This document shows positions 1-10,663 of a DNA stretch of 64,000 nucleotides, piece after piece. Within the stretch, counting starts at the first letter, position 1. Each line of letters opens with the position of its first letter. Both the position numbers and the translations under genes were made by a program. Origin of the DNA: Solirubrobacter ginsenosidimutans (lineage in GTDB: Bacteria > Actinomycetota > Thermoleophilia > Solirubrobacterales > Solirubrobacteraceae); assembly GCF_027587205.1 (NCBI RefSeq), contig NZ_JAPDOD010000045.1, positions 1 through 64,000 on the forward strand, written 5' to 3'. The notes under the pieces are model-generated. The model did no database searches. It had not been told where the DNA came from and saw nothing but the letters and a program-made list of their open reading frames with translations.

Positions 1-716
1 CACGGCGCGGCCGACGCGGCGACGGGCGGCCACGGCGGCCCTGCCGCCGCCGGCCATGGCGCGGCCGACGGCGTGCGCGGACTCGCCGTCGCCGACGGCG
101 GGCTGCGCCTCGCGCTCGGCTCGACCTCGCTGCCGCGCGGGTCCGCCACCACGTTGCGGTTCGCCGTCGATGACGCTCGCGGTCCCGTGCGCGACTTCGA
201 GGTCACGCACGAGAAGCCGATGCACCTGATCGTGGTGCGGCGCGATGGGCGGGGGTTCCAGCATCTGCATCCGACGCTCGGCGCCGATGGCACGTGGAGC
301 GCGCCGATCACGCTCGCCGACGCCGGGGCGTATCGCGTCTTCGCGGACTTTCAGCGCGGCGGCGAGCCGCGCACGCTGGCGGCGGACCTGACGGTCGACG
401 GCGCGGCGACCTACGCGCCGCTGCCCGCCGCGAACACGGTCACGCAGACCGACGGGTACACCGTCAAGCTGAACCCGCGCGGCTCCGAGCTCGTCTTCGC
501 GATCTCCAAGGGCGGCAAGCCGGTCGCCACCGAGCCGTACCTCGGCGCCGGCGGTCACCTGGTGGCGCTGCGCGAGGGCGATCTCGCCTTCCTGCACGTG
601 CATCCCACCGAGGAGCAGGGCGTCGCGTTCGAGGCGGATCTGGATACCTCTACCCGGTATCGGTTGTACCTGCAGTTCAAGCACGACGGCCGGGTTCACA
701 CCGCGGAGTTCACGCG

Positions 717-720
<4 letters not shown>
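1..720 (+). CDS. His-rich extracellular metal-associated protein, C-terminal part (start lies outside the window)
   Basis: The reading frame is open from the first base, so the gene begins upstream. The visible N-terminal part is a His/Gly/Ala-rich linker. It is followed by two beta-sandwich-like stretches with the motifs [13 protein letters not shown] and LHVHP, whose His and Met residues suggest metal binding. Proteins of this type commonly precede copper ATPases in actinobacteria. Its stop overlaps the copA start as ATGA (717-720), so the two are translationally coupled. A role as a periplasmic or surface copper-binding partner is inference; no signal peptide can be seen because the 5' end is missing. 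A GTG at 73 could start a shorter protein, but the linker-like residues before it argue against that. Confidence 0.75.
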
Positions 721-2930
<2,210 letters not shown>

Positions 2931-3565
2931 CCGTGCGGAAGCCGAGCCGCTCGTAGACGCCGTACCCGTCGGGGCTGGCCTGGAGCGTCGCGGTGCGCAT
3001 GCCGTCGGCCGAGGCCTCGGCCAGCGCCGCGCCGACTACCCACGCCGCGAGGCCCTGGCGGCGGTAGGCGGCGCCGGTGGCGACGTACTGGACGCTCACG
3101 TCGTCGCCGAGCCGCAGCGTCAGCGCGACGCACGCCCATTCACCGTCGACCCGCACGCCATGCGTGTGCACGCGCGGATCGCCGATCGCGGCGACCAGCG
3201 GGCCGAGCCGATCCGCCTGACCGTACGCCAGGTCGTTGAGCTCCCCGACCGCCGCCGGCGGCGGCGCCTCGACCGCGTCCTCGCGGGGCGCCCGCCAGCC
3301 GTCGAGGACGAGCCCCATGCACGGCATCTCGGCCTCCGCCGGCGCGGCCTCGGTGCTCCAGACGCAATGCGGCGCGCCGGTCAGGTCGGCGCCGGGAGCG
3401 GCGACCGCCGCGTCGATCCAGTGGTTGTCCGTCGCCCACGGCACCCGCGCGCCGACGAGACCGGGTGCGCGGATCTCGCTCGCTCCCCCGACGCCGGTCC
3501 GTCCGAGGCAGGCGAGCGTCTCCGCGAACCCGTCGATCGAGCGCCGCGCCAGCTCCTGCACGCCG

Positions 3566-4003
3566 TCAGGGTAGGGGGATGTCGCACGGCGCCGCGCGGC
3601 GGGCGAACCGCCAGCCCGCGGCGGTCCGGCGCAGCGAATCCTCGTAGTGCCCGACGAGCGACAGCTGCGGCTGGTCGCCGGGCCCGCGGGTGAGGTAGAC
3701 CCACGTGCTGAGTGCCGTGGCGCGGTCGCCGTCCACGGCGATCTCCACGTTGGTCACGAGGTGGCGATCGTCGCCCGCCGCCACGCTCAGGGCGCCCTCC
3801 GCCTGGAGCTCCGCCAGCATCGCCAGGATCTCGGCGCGCCCGCGCACGCTCCGCCCGTCGGTGACGAACTCGCCGTCGTCGCCGAACAGGTCGGCGTAGG
3901 CCTCGAACTCCTTCTCGTCGAGCGCGCGGCGGTACGCCGTCAGCAGCGCGCGGATCGCCTCGCGGTCCTCGAGCGCCTGCAGCCGCTCCTCGACGGAGCT
4001 CAC
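3566..4003 (-). CDS. SnoaL-like / NTF2-fold protein
   Basis: The 145-residue protein matches the SnoaL-like polyketide-cyclase/dehydratase fold: an N-terminal helix (EDREAIRALLTAYRRALD), a LFGDDGEF segment and a C-terminal strand ending in GWRFARR. Family members include hydratases, isomerases and proteins of unknown role in aromatic and steroid catabolism. The GTG start at 4003 overlaps the upstream MetE-like stop (GTGA), which fixes the start despite a longer open frame. Similar proteins occur at 15628-16095 and 27453-27893, so this fold recurs three times in the island. The reaction is not predictable. Confidence 0.8.
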   Translation of the reverse strand: MSSVEERLQALEDREAIRALLTAYRRALDEKEFEAYADLFGDDGEFVTDGRSVRGRAEILAMLAELQAEGALSVAAGDDRHLVTNVEIAVDGDRATALSTWVYLTRGPGDQPQLSLVGHYEDSLRRTAAGWRFARRAAPCDIPLP

Positions 4004-5058
4004 GCGTTGCCCCAGACGTCGGTCGCGACCTGCACGACGAGCTCGAGCTTCGCGCGCTGCGCGTCGTAGGTGATCGCGTTGCCCTCGGCGTTGGACCCGA
4101 ACCCGCACTGGGTGGAGAGCGCGAGCCGCTCGAGTGGCATGAACGCCGCCGCCTCCTCGATCCGCGCCTTGAGCTCGTCCCCGCTCTCCATGTCCGAGCG
4201 CTTGGTCGTGACGAGGCCGAGCACGACGGTCTGGTCCTCGCGCGCGTGGCGCAGCGGCGCGAACCCGCCCGAGCGCTCGTCGTCGTACTCCAGCAGCAGC
4301 CGGTCGGCGACCGTGTGCGGGAAGATCGCGGCGGCGAACTCGTCGTAGGGCTCGGTGCCGGTGAAGTGGCTGCGGTCGTTGCCGCGGCAGATGTGCAGCG
4401 ACTTCGTGACGCCCTCGACGCCGTCGAACACGCGGTTGTCGGTCTCGACGAGGCGGCGCAGGGTGGCGTTGCGGTCGGTCACGTCCGCGACGAGCTTCTG
4501 GATGTAGGCGTAGTGCGGCGCGTCGAGCTGGATGTGGTCGACGCCCGCCGCGGCCAGGGCGCGCGCGTCCTCGTTGAGCAGCTCGATCAGGTGCTCCCGG
4601 TAGGCCTCGCGGTCGGGGTACGCCTTGTCCGAGACGCCATCCGTAAAGTAGTTCACCAGCAGCGACGGAGGCGGCATCGTCACCTTCACGAGCCGCTTCG
4701 TCCGCGGGCGCAGGAACGCGACCTCGTAGTCGGCGAGCGTGCCGATCCGCTTCAGCCGGGCGACGGGCGTCGGCGTGCGCAGCTCGTGCTCGACGCCCTC
4801 CTCGTCGCGGTGATGGCGGACGAAGCCGAGCGGGTCGATGCCTTCGAGCAGCACCTCGACGGTCGAGAAGAAGAACCGGCGGCGGTACTCGCCGTCGGTG
4901 ACGATCTGCAGCCCAGCATCCTCCTGGAGCTGCACCGCCTCCTCGATCGCCCGGTCCTCGACGACGCGCAGCTCATCCGGCGTCAGGCCGTCGTGACGGG
5001 CATCCAGCAGGTACGGCGGGCGCAGCAGGCTGCCGAGGTTGTCGGCGCGGACGGTCAT
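4000..5058 (-). CDS. Cobalamin-independent methionine synthase (MetE) C-terminal-like methyltransferase
   Basis: The 352-residue protein consists only of the zinc-dependent UROD/MetE barrel that corresponds to the MetE C-terminal half. Probable zinc ligands are H222 and C224 in HICRGN and C318 in STQCGF. Stand-alone proteins of this kind handle thiol alkylation or dealkylation (for example epoxyalkane:coenzyme M transferases), or are demethylases of unknown substrate. In a catabolic cluster a role in methyl or thioether transfer is plausible but unproven. The ATG at 5058 is preceded by a strong GGAGGAGAG Shine-Dalgarno, which rejects a longer start at 5127. It is divergent from the FAH-RraA gene and shares regulatory site A. 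Confidence 0.8.
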   Translation of the reverse strand: MTVRADNLGSLLRPPYLLDARHDGLTPDELRVVEDRAIEEAVQLQEDAGLQIVTDGEYRRRFFFSTVEVLLEGIDPLGFVRHHRDEEGVEHELRTPTPVARLKRIGTLADYEVAFLRPRTKRLVKVTMPPPSLLVNYFTDGVSDKAYPDREAYREHLIELLNEDARALAAAGVDHIQLDAPHYAYIQKLVADVTDRNATLRRLVETDNRVFDGVEGVTKSLHICRGNDRSHFTGTEPYDEFAAAIFPHTVADRLLLEYDDERSGGFAPLRHAREDQTVVLGLVTTKRSDMESGDELKARIEEAAAFMPLERLALSTQCGFGSNAEGNAITYDAQRAKLELVVQVATDVWGNA

Positions 5059-5086
5059 CGTTTCTCTCCTCCGATTCGATATCTGC

Positions 5087-5106
5087 ATCGGAAAACGTAT
5101 AGGATC
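5087..5106 (+). promoter_or_regulatory. GntR-type operator, site A
   Basis: The sequence is ATCGGAAAACGTATAGGATC, one of seven related 20-mers in the island (common pattern ATCRGAAAACNTATANGATC). The core ACNTATANGAT is a near-palindrome around TATA. It lies between divergent genes. On the plus strand TAGGAT (5100-5105) sits 9 bases before the GTG of the FAH-RraA gene, as expected for a -10 element of a leaderless transcript. Confidence 0.65.
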
Positions 5107-5114
5107 TTCTATCG

Positions 5115-6521
5115 GTGACGCCACCACCTGCCTCGAAGATCATCGCCGTGCACCTGAACTACCGCAGCCGCGCGGCGCAGCGCGGCCGGACTCCGGCGGT
5201 ACCGTCCTACTTCCTCAAGCCGCCGTCGTCACTCGCGGCCGACGGCGATGTCGTCGTCCGCCCGCGCGGCACGGAGCTGCTCGCGTTCGAGGGCGAGGTC
5301 GCCGTCGTCATCGGCACGCGGGCGCGCCAGGTCACGCCCGAGGACGGCGCGCGGCACATCGGCTGGATCGCGCCCGCCAACGACGTCGGGCTCTACGACC
5401 TGCGCTGGGCCGATCGGGGCTCGAATCTGATGGCCAAGGGCCACGACGGATACACGCCGCTCGGCGCCCCGACGGCGGTCGACGGATTCGACCTCGATGC
5501 GCTGACCCTGCGCACGCGGGTCAACGGCGAGGTCGTGCAGGAGGACTCGACGGCGAACCTCATCTTCCCCTTCGGCCTCCTCGTCGCTGACCTCTCCCGC
5601 TTCGTCACGCTCGAGCCCGGCGACGTGATCCTCACCGGCACGCCCGCCGGCTCGCGGCCGGTCGAGCCGGGCGACGAGATCGAGGTGGAGCTCGAGGGTG
5701 TCGGTCGCGTGCGCAACCGCGTGGTCGAGTCCGACGAGCCGCTGGCCGGTCACGGCGCGCAGCCCAAGGTCTCCGCCGCGGTGCGCGGCGAGGCCTGGGG
5801 GACGGGCGCCCCGCGCCCGTACACGCTGTCCGAGCCGGCGCGCCAAGCGCTCCTCGAGGTCTCGACCGCGACGCTCACGACGCAATTGCGCTCGCGCGGG
5901 ATCGCCAACACGTTCATGGCCGGCTTGCGCCCCACGCGTCCGGATCAGCGACTGCTCGGCTACGCCTACACGCTGCGCTACGTCCCGCTGCGCGAGGACG
6001 TCCGCGACGCCGACACCGCGGAATTGAACGCCCAGAAGCGCGCCGTCGAGTCGATCGGGCCGAACGAGGTGCTCGTGATCGACGCGCGCGGGGAGCCGGG
6101 CGCCGGCACGATCGGCGACATTCTCGCCGCGCGTGCGCTCGCCCGCGGCGCGACCGGGATCGTGACCGACGGCGGGCTGCGCGACAGCCCGGCGCTCGCC
6201 GCCCTGGACATTCCCACCTACTACCAGGCGCCGCACGCCGCCGTGCTCGGCCTGCTGCACTTCCCGCTCGAGGTCAACGTGCCGATCGCCTGCGGCGGCA
6301 CGCTGGTCGTGCCCGGTGACGTGATGGTCGGCGACGCCGAGGGCGTGCTGGTCATCCCCGCGGCGCTCGCCGAGGACGTCGCGCGCGACGCGCTCGAGCA
6401 GGAGCACCGCGAGGCGTGGGCGCTCGAGCGCGTCAAGGCCGGCGAGTCGATTCGCGGGATCTATCCGCTGTCGCCGGCGCGTCGTCCCGACTACGAGCAC
6501 TGGCACGAGGAGCAGCCATGA
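5115..6521 (+). CDS. Fumarylacetoacetate-hydrolase / RraA-like aldolase fusion
   Basis: The protein has 468 residues and two catalytic modules. Residues 1-210 are a fumarylacetoacetate-hydrolase (FAH) domain with metal ligands E59, E61 and D90 and the signature ILTGTPAGS (172-180). This family includes the HpaG decarboxylase/isomerase of homoprotocatechuate degradation. Residues 235-468 are an RraA-like domain with GDILAARAL and DGGLRD (352-357), the metal and pyruvate site of 4-hydroxy-4-methyl-2-oxoglutarate aldolases. The fusion could therefore join decarboxylation or isomerisation with the final pyruvate-releasing aldol cleavage, which is an inference. GTG at 5115 lies 9 bases behind a -10-like TAGGAT. 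The stop overlaps the next start (ATGA). Confidence 0.88.
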   Translation: MTPPPASKIIAVHLNYRSRAAQRGRTPAVPSYFLKPPSSLAADGDVVVRPRGTELLAFEGEVAVVIGTRARQVTPEDGARHIGWIAPANDVGLYDLRWADRGSNLMAKGHDGYTPLGAPTAVDGFDLDALTLRTRVNGEVVQEDSTANLIFPFGLLVADLSRFVTLEPGDVILTGTPAGSRPVEPGDEIEVELEGVGRVRNRVVESDEPLAGHGAQPKVSAAVRGEAWGTGAPRPYTLSEPARQALLEVSTATLTTQLRSRGIANTFMAGLRPTRPDQRLLGYAYTLRYVPLREDVRDADTAELNAQKRAVESIGPNEVLVIDARGEPGAGTIGDILAARALARGATGIVTDGGLRDSPALAALDIPTYYQAPHAAVLGLLHFPLEVNVPIACGGTLVVPGDVMVGDAEGVLVIPAALAEDVARDALEQEHREAWALERVKAGESIRGIYPLSPARRPDYEHWHEEQP

Positions 6522-7426
6522 CATTCGCCGCAGATCCGACGTGCATCCGGGGCGCGATCACGCCGCTCGTGACGCCGTTCGCGCCCGACGGATCGCTGGA
6601 CCTGGACAGCATCGCGCCGCTGATCGAGTGGCAGCTCGAGCAGGGCACGCACGGCATCTCGGTCGGCGGGTCGACCGGCGAGCCGACCTCGATGACGATC
6701 GAGGAGCGGATCGCGGTGATGCGCGCGGCCGCGAGCGCGATCGACGGTCGCGTGCCGTTCCTGCCCGGCACCGGCAGCGCGTTGATGAGCGAGACGCTCG
6801 AGCTGACGGCCGAGGCGGAGCGGCTCGGCGCCGCCGGCGCGCTCGTCGTCACGCCGTATTACGGCCGCGCGCAGCAGCAGGGCCTGTTCGACTGGTACGC
6901 GCGCGTCGCGGGCGAGTTCCCGGACTTCCCGCTGCTGGTCTACAACGTGCCGGTGCGCGCGGCGGTCGACATCACGCCCGCCACCGTCGGCCGGCTGCGC
7001 CGCGCCCACGACAACATCGTCGGCATCAAGGAGACCACGCGCGACTTCGAGCACGTCTCCTACGTGCTCAGCGAATGCGGCCGCGACTTCATCGCGTTGT
7101 CCGGAATCGAGCTGCTCTGCTACCCGATGCTCGTGCTCGGCGGGCGCGGGCACCTCAGCTGCGCCGGCAACTTCGCGCCGCGCATCGTCGCCGACCTCTA
7201 CGACGCCTTCGTGGCGGGCGATCACGATCGTGCGCGCGAGTTGCACTACGCGCTGCACCCGCTCGTCGAGGCCGCGTTCACGGAGACCAACCCCGTGCCC
7301 GCCAAGTGGGTCATGGAGCGGATGGGCCGGCTGCCGTCGGGCTTCGCCCGCGAGCCGCTCTCCGCGCTCAGCGAGGCGTCGCAGCAGCGCGTCGCCGCGC
7401 TCCTGGACGCGCACGCACTCGCCTAA
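6518..7426 (+). CDS. DapA/DHDPS-family class I pyruvate aldolase or lyase
   Basis: The 302-residue TIM-barrel protein has the GGSTGE pyruvate-carboxylate loop, a catalytic Tyr in TPYYGR and the Schiff-base lysine K171 in GIKETTRD. The family covers dihydrodipicolinate synthase, keto-deoxy-sugar aldolases and hydratase-aldolases of aromatic degradation. Its position, in ATGA overlap with the FAH-RraA fusion and outside any lysine operon, points to a catabolic aldolase or dehydratase rather than to lysine synthesis. It ends in a 4-base convergent overlap with the GntR gene. Confidence 0.85.
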   Translation: MTFAADPTCIRGAITPLVTPFAPDGSLDLDSIAPLIEWQLEQGTHGISVGGSTGEPTSMTIEERIAVMRAAASAIDGRVPFLPGTGSALMSETLELTAEAERLGAAGALVVTPYYGRAQQQGLFDWYARVAGEFPDFPLLVYNVPVRAAVDITPATVGRLRRAHDNIVGIKETTRDFEHVSYVLSECGRDFIALSGIELLCYPMLVLGGRGHLSCAGNFAPRIVADLYDAFVAGDHDRARELHYALHPLVEAAFTETNPVPAKWVMERMGRLPSGFAREPLSALSEASQQRVAALLDAHALA

Positions 7427-8094
7427 GCGTGCTCTTTCTGCCAGGCGCGGAAGCTCTCGACCGTGTGCAGCTTGTGTTGGCGCGCGGCCGCTTCGATCGC
7501 GTCAGATGGCGCACCTGCTGACAGCAGCTCGATCAGCCCGCGGTGCTCGCTGACGGACTCGGCGCCGCGGTACGGGATCTGGATGAAGACGGTCCGGCGG
7601 ATCGCGTCCAGGCGGCGGGCGACGTCGTGCAGCATCGATACCAGCGCGGCGTTCGGGCAGCGCTGGTGGATCAGCGCGTGGAACTCCTGGTTGAGGCGGC
7701 CGAAGGTCAGCGAGTCCATCTGCTCCATCGCCCGGATCATGCGCTCGTTGATCTCCGTCAGCTGCTCGATGTCCGCGGCGGTGAGCTCGGGCGCCGCGAG
7801 CGCGGTCGCGTAGCCCTCGAGGATCGCCAGGACGGTCATCTCCTCGTCGAAGACGCCGGGCTCGGCGGGCGCCACCTGCGCGCCGGCGTTGGGCCGGTAG
7901 ATGACGAGTCCTTCGGCCTCGAGCCGCCGGATCGCCTCGCGTACGGGGAGCGCCGACACCTCGAACTCCTCGGCCAGCGAATCGATCACGACGCGGTATC
8001 CGGGGCCGTAGGCGCCGCTCAAGATCCGCTCGCGCACCTCGCGGTACACGCGCTCCTGCTTGGTGAGGTTCTTGGGCTTTGGTGTAGGGGCCAT
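7423..8094 (-). CDS. GntR-family transcriptional regulator, FCD (FadR/VanR-type) subfamily
   Basis: This is a 223-residue regulator. The winged helix occupies about residues 10-80, with the family motif LPVREAIRRLEAEGLV. The helical FCD ligand-binding domain follows (about 90-215) and carries the His/Asp-type metal and acid-binding segment NQEFHALIHQRCPN. FCD regulators usually repress carboxylate or aromatic catabolism and bind short palindromes. It is the last gene of the long minus-strand operon that begins at 16424, whose promoter carries site C, so autoregulation through that site is likely. It is the only DNA-binding protein of the island and the best candidate for the seven 20-bp sites. 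Confidence 0.9.
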   Translation of the reverse strand: MAPTPKPKNLTKQERVYREVRERILSGAYGPGYRVVIDSLAEEFEVSALPVREAIRRLEAEGLVIYRPNAGAQVAPAEPGVFDEEMTVLAILEGYATALAAPELTAADIEQLTEINERMIRAMEQMDSLTFGRLNQEFHALIHQRCPNAALVSMLHDVARRLDAIRRTVFIQIPYRGAESVSEHRGLIELLSAGAPSDAIEAAARQHKLHTVESFRAWQKEHA

Positions 8095-8112
8095 GACTCG
8101 GCGAGGCGTACG

Positions 8113-9324
8113 CTAGCGCGACCAGATGGAGTGCAGGCGAGTATGCCCGCGGAACACCCACCCGCGGATCTCGGGCGGACTGTCGAGATCGGCCGCGAGC
8201 GCGTCCAGGCGCCCGAACAGCGCCGGCAGCGCCGCCCCGCCGATCTGGGCGCGGGCCATCCAGACGCCGAGGCAGAAGTGATGCCCGACGCCGAACGACA
8301 CCGTGCGCTGCTTGGGCCGGTGGACGTCGAAGCGGTCCGGATCCTCCCAGTGGCGCTCGTCGCGGTTGGCCGCGGCGACCAGCAACCCGAGCCGCGCGCC
8401 CGGCTCGAGCACGGTGTCCGCCAGCCGGACCGGCTTGGCGACCTGGCGCGGGAACATGGCCAGCGGCGACATCCAGCGCAGCGCCTCCTCGGTGATCGTC
8501 GGCCACGCGGTCGGGTCGGCCAGCGCCAGCGCGCGCGCCTCCGGGTGGGTCAGCAGTGCCCAGATCGCGAACCCGAGTCCGTCGCGCGGCTCGTTGAGGC
8601 CACCGCCGATCATCAGCTTGGTGTTGGCGATGATCTCCTCGCGGGTCAGCGGCCGGCCGTCGCCGTCAGCGTGCACCATCGCGCTGATCACGGAGTGGTC
8701 GGGCGTGGCGCGCACGCGCTCGATCGCCGCGTCCGTGGCCATGTCGACCTGGCTCGCGGCGATCTCACCCACCGCCCACACGTCCGGGTCGTCGGCGTAG
8801 TTGGCGGTCGCGTCCATCAGCGCCTGCGACCAGAACTGCAGGTCGCGGTCCGTCGCGTCGGCGAAGCCGAGGACGCGCGCCAGGCAACGGGCCGCGAACG
8901 GGCCGCAGAACTCCGTCATCAGATCGGCGGCGCCGCGGTCCGCGAAGCCGTCGATCAGGTCGTCGGCGATGTGGCGGAACTCCGGCAGCCAGTGGCGCTC
9001 GATCGCCTGCGGGCTGAGGGCGGACTGCGCCGCGCGGCGCAGCCGCCGGTGCTCGGCGCCGTCGCTGCGCAGCATCGTGCGCCCCATCACCCGCGTCTGC
9101 AGCGACGCCTCCTCCATCGCCGTGAAGGCGTCCGAGTCGCGCTCGACGGCGTCGACGTCGTCCCAGCGCGTGACCAACCAGCGGCCGGCGGCCTCCACCC
9201 ACACCACGCCCTCGTCGCGCAGCCGCCGGTAGATCGGGTACGGGTTCTGCTCGAGGGCGGACAGCGAGATCTCGCCGTCGTCCGACGGCCCCAGACCATG
9301 TCGCTCACGCACCAACGCGCTCAC
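8113..9324 (-). CDS. Cytochrome P450
   Basis: The 403-residue soluble P450 has the ExxR motif (E280-A-L-R283) and the haem-thiolate signature FGVGHHFCLG with C351. The I-helix around residues 239-248 reads GGGLNEPRD, so the usual acid-alcohol pair (D/E-T) is replaced by E followed by Pro. It is a class I-type enzyme that needs a ferredoxin and reductase, and neither is encoded next to it. Its role would be hydroxylation or O-dealkylation of the island's substrate. GTG at 9324 overlaps the upstream stop (GTGA), which rejects a longer start. Confidence 0.93.
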   Translation of the reverse strand: MSALVRERHGLGPSDDGEISLSALEQNPYPIYRRLRDEGVVWVEAAGRWLVTRWDDVDAVERDSDAFTAMEEASLQTRVMGRTMLRSDGAEHRRLRRAAQSALSPQAIERHWLPEFRHIADDLIDGFADRGAADLMTEFCGPFAARCLARVLGFADATDRDLQFWSQALMDATANYADDPDVWAVGEIAASQVDMATDAAIERVRATPDHSVISAMVHADGDGRPLTREEIIANTKLMIGGGLNEPRDGLGFAIWALLTHPEARALALADPTAWPTITEEALRWMSPLAMFPRQVAKPVRLADTVLEPGARLGLLVAAANRDERHWEDPDRFDVHRPKQRTVSFGVGHHFCLGVWMARAQIGGAALPALFGRLDALAADLDSPPEIRGWVFRGHTRLHSIWSR

Positions 9325-10181
9325 GGAACGGTCTCCCGCGCGTACCACGGCTTGTGCGCCTCGGAGTGGTCGGCGCCGGGCGGGAGCTCGGCGATCGCCT
9401 GCGCCCAGCGCTCGTTGACGAGCTCGAGCGCCGGCGCGTCGATCCCGGCGCTGCGCGCGATGTCGGCCGCGATCGCGACGTCCTTGGCCAGCAGACCGGC
9501 GGCGAAGCCGGTCGCGTAGCGGCCCGGCACGACGTGCTCGGCGTACACGTGCTCGGTGCTGAAGCTGCGCCCGGTCGACGTGTTGACGACCGAGATCAGC
9601 GTCTCCGGGTCCAGCCCATAGGCCTGTCCGATGGCGAGCGCCTCGGCGGTCGCCGCGTAGGCGGCGGCCGCGAGGTAGTTGTTGAGCGCCTTCAGCGCGT
9701 GCCCGGCACCGAGCGGCCCAACGCGGAAGACGCGGTCGCCGAGCGCCTCCAGCACGGGCAGCGCCCGGGCGACCGCGTCCTCGTCGTCGGACCCCACCAT
9801 GATCGAGAGCGTCCCCGTCTCGGCCCGCGGCACGCCGCCCGACACGGGCGCGTCGATGAGCGCGACGCCCAGGACGGCGCCGAGCGCACGGGTCGCCGTC
9901 GGGTTCGAGGAGCTCATGTCGACGACGACCGCCGACGGGTCCAGCACCGCGGCGATCCCCCACCCGAGCAGCGCGTCGCGCACGATGCCGTCGTTCGGCA
10001 GCATCGTCACGACGACGTCGCAGCCGGCGAATGCCTCGGGCGAGCCGGCGTCGCCGCCGAACTCCTCCCCGCGCGCCGGATCGGCGTCGCGCACGACCAG
10101 CGCGAAGCCGGCGGCCGCGAGGTTGCGGGCCATCGGCCGCCCCATGTTGCCGAGGCCGACGAAGCCGACGAGGGCGGTCAT
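9321..10181 (-). CDS. 3-hydroxyisobutyrate-dehydrogenase-family NAD(P) oxidoreductase
   Basis: The 286-residue protein has the N-terminal Rossmann motif GLGNMG (residues 9-14), the substrate loop DAPVSGG and the catalytic lysine in GAGHALKALNN. These are marks of the beta-hydroxyacid dehydrogenase family (MmsB, GarR, tartronate semialdehyde reductase). It oxidises or reduces a 3-hydroxy acid or semialdehyde in the cytoplasm; which one cannot be told. It sits between the CMD protein and P450 in the minus-strand operon and overlaps the P450 start by 4 bases. Confidence 0.9.
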   Translation of the reverse strand: MTALVGFVGLGNMGRPMARNLAAAGFALVVRDADPARGEEFGGDAGSPEAFAGCDVVVTMLPNDGIVRDALLGWGIAAVLDPSAVVVDMSSSNPTATRALGAVLGVALIDAPVSGGVPRAETGTLSIMVGSDDEDAVARALPVLEALGDRVFRVGPLGAGHALKALNNYLAAAAYAATAEALAIGQAYGLDPETLISVVNTSTGRSFSTEHVYAEHVVPGRYATGFAAGLLAKDVAIAADIARSAGIDAPALELVNERWAQAIAELPPGADHSEAHKPWYARETVP

Positions 10182-10194
10182 CGCGCCACCTCGG

Positions 10195-10258
10195 CCGGGA
10201 GAATCGCCCTCTGGGCGATTGCTCCCAGCGAAGCGAGCCCGCAGGGCGAGGCTTCGCC
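10195..10258. repeat. Two adjacent stem-loops in the CMD/dehydrogenase spacer
   Basis: The first inverted repeat is GGGAGAATCGCCC...GGGCGATTGCTCCC with a 3-base loop and one bulge. The second is GCGAAGC with GCTTCGC enclosing an inner CCC/GGG pair. They fill most of the 79-base gap between two operon genes. No T-tract follows, so an mRNA processing, stability or attenuation role, or a REP-like element, is as likely as termination. Confidence 0.5.
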
Positions 10259-10260
10259 GG

Positions 10261-10644
10261 TCACAGTTCGCCCAGTTCGGTGAGCACGGCTTCGGCGTTG
10301 CGGAACGCGTCGACCGCCGCCGGGATGCCGCAGTAGATCGCGGAGTGCAGCAGCACCTCCCGGATCTGCTCGATCGTCACGCCGTTGGCCAGCGCGCCCT
10401 GTACGTGGACGCGGATCTCGTGTGAGCGACCGAGGGCGATCAGCATCCCGATCGTCAGCATGCTGCGGATGTCGTGGCTGAGCTCCTGCTCGCGTCCCCA
10501 CGTCTCGCCGAAGCAGTAGACCGTGACGAGATCCTCGAGCGGGCGGCTGAACGGCGTCGCCGCCTCGACCTTGTCGCGCGCGCCCGCGGGGCCCCACATC
10601 TTCTCGCGGATCTCGATCCCGCGCTCGAACAGTTGCTCGTTCAT
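10261..10644 (-). CDS. Carboxymuconolactone-decarboxylase-family protein
   Basis: The 127-residue all-helical CMD/AhpD-fold protein contains the family segments HDIRSMLTIGMLIALGR and EVLLHSAIYCGIPAA with a single Cys (YCGIP). It resembles PcaC, which decarboxylates 4-carboxymuconolactone in the protocatechuate branch, but no other pca gene is present, so a different lactone or acid substrate is probable. ATG at 10644 was chosen over TTG at 10653 because AAGGGA lies 9 bases before it. It begins 19 bases after the aldehyde dehydrogenase stop. Confidence 0.85.
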   Translation of the reverse strand: MNEQLFERGIEIREKMWGPAGARDKVEAATPFSRPLEDLVTVYCFGETWGREQELSHDIRSMLTIGMLIALGRSHEIRVHVQGALANGVTIEQIREVLLHSAIYCGIPAAVDAFRNAEAVLTELGEL

Positions 10645-10663
10645 TCGGTGCAATCCCTTCCGC

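Noticed and set aside
294..716. N-terminal extension of CopA
   Set aside because: The frame lies over the upstream gene and is Arg-rich nonsense. The ATG at 717 starts at the metal-binding domain and overlaps the previous stop.
10261..10644. pcaC of a protocatechuate pathway
   Set aside because: No other pca gene occurs in the window, and the CMD fold is used for several other functions.
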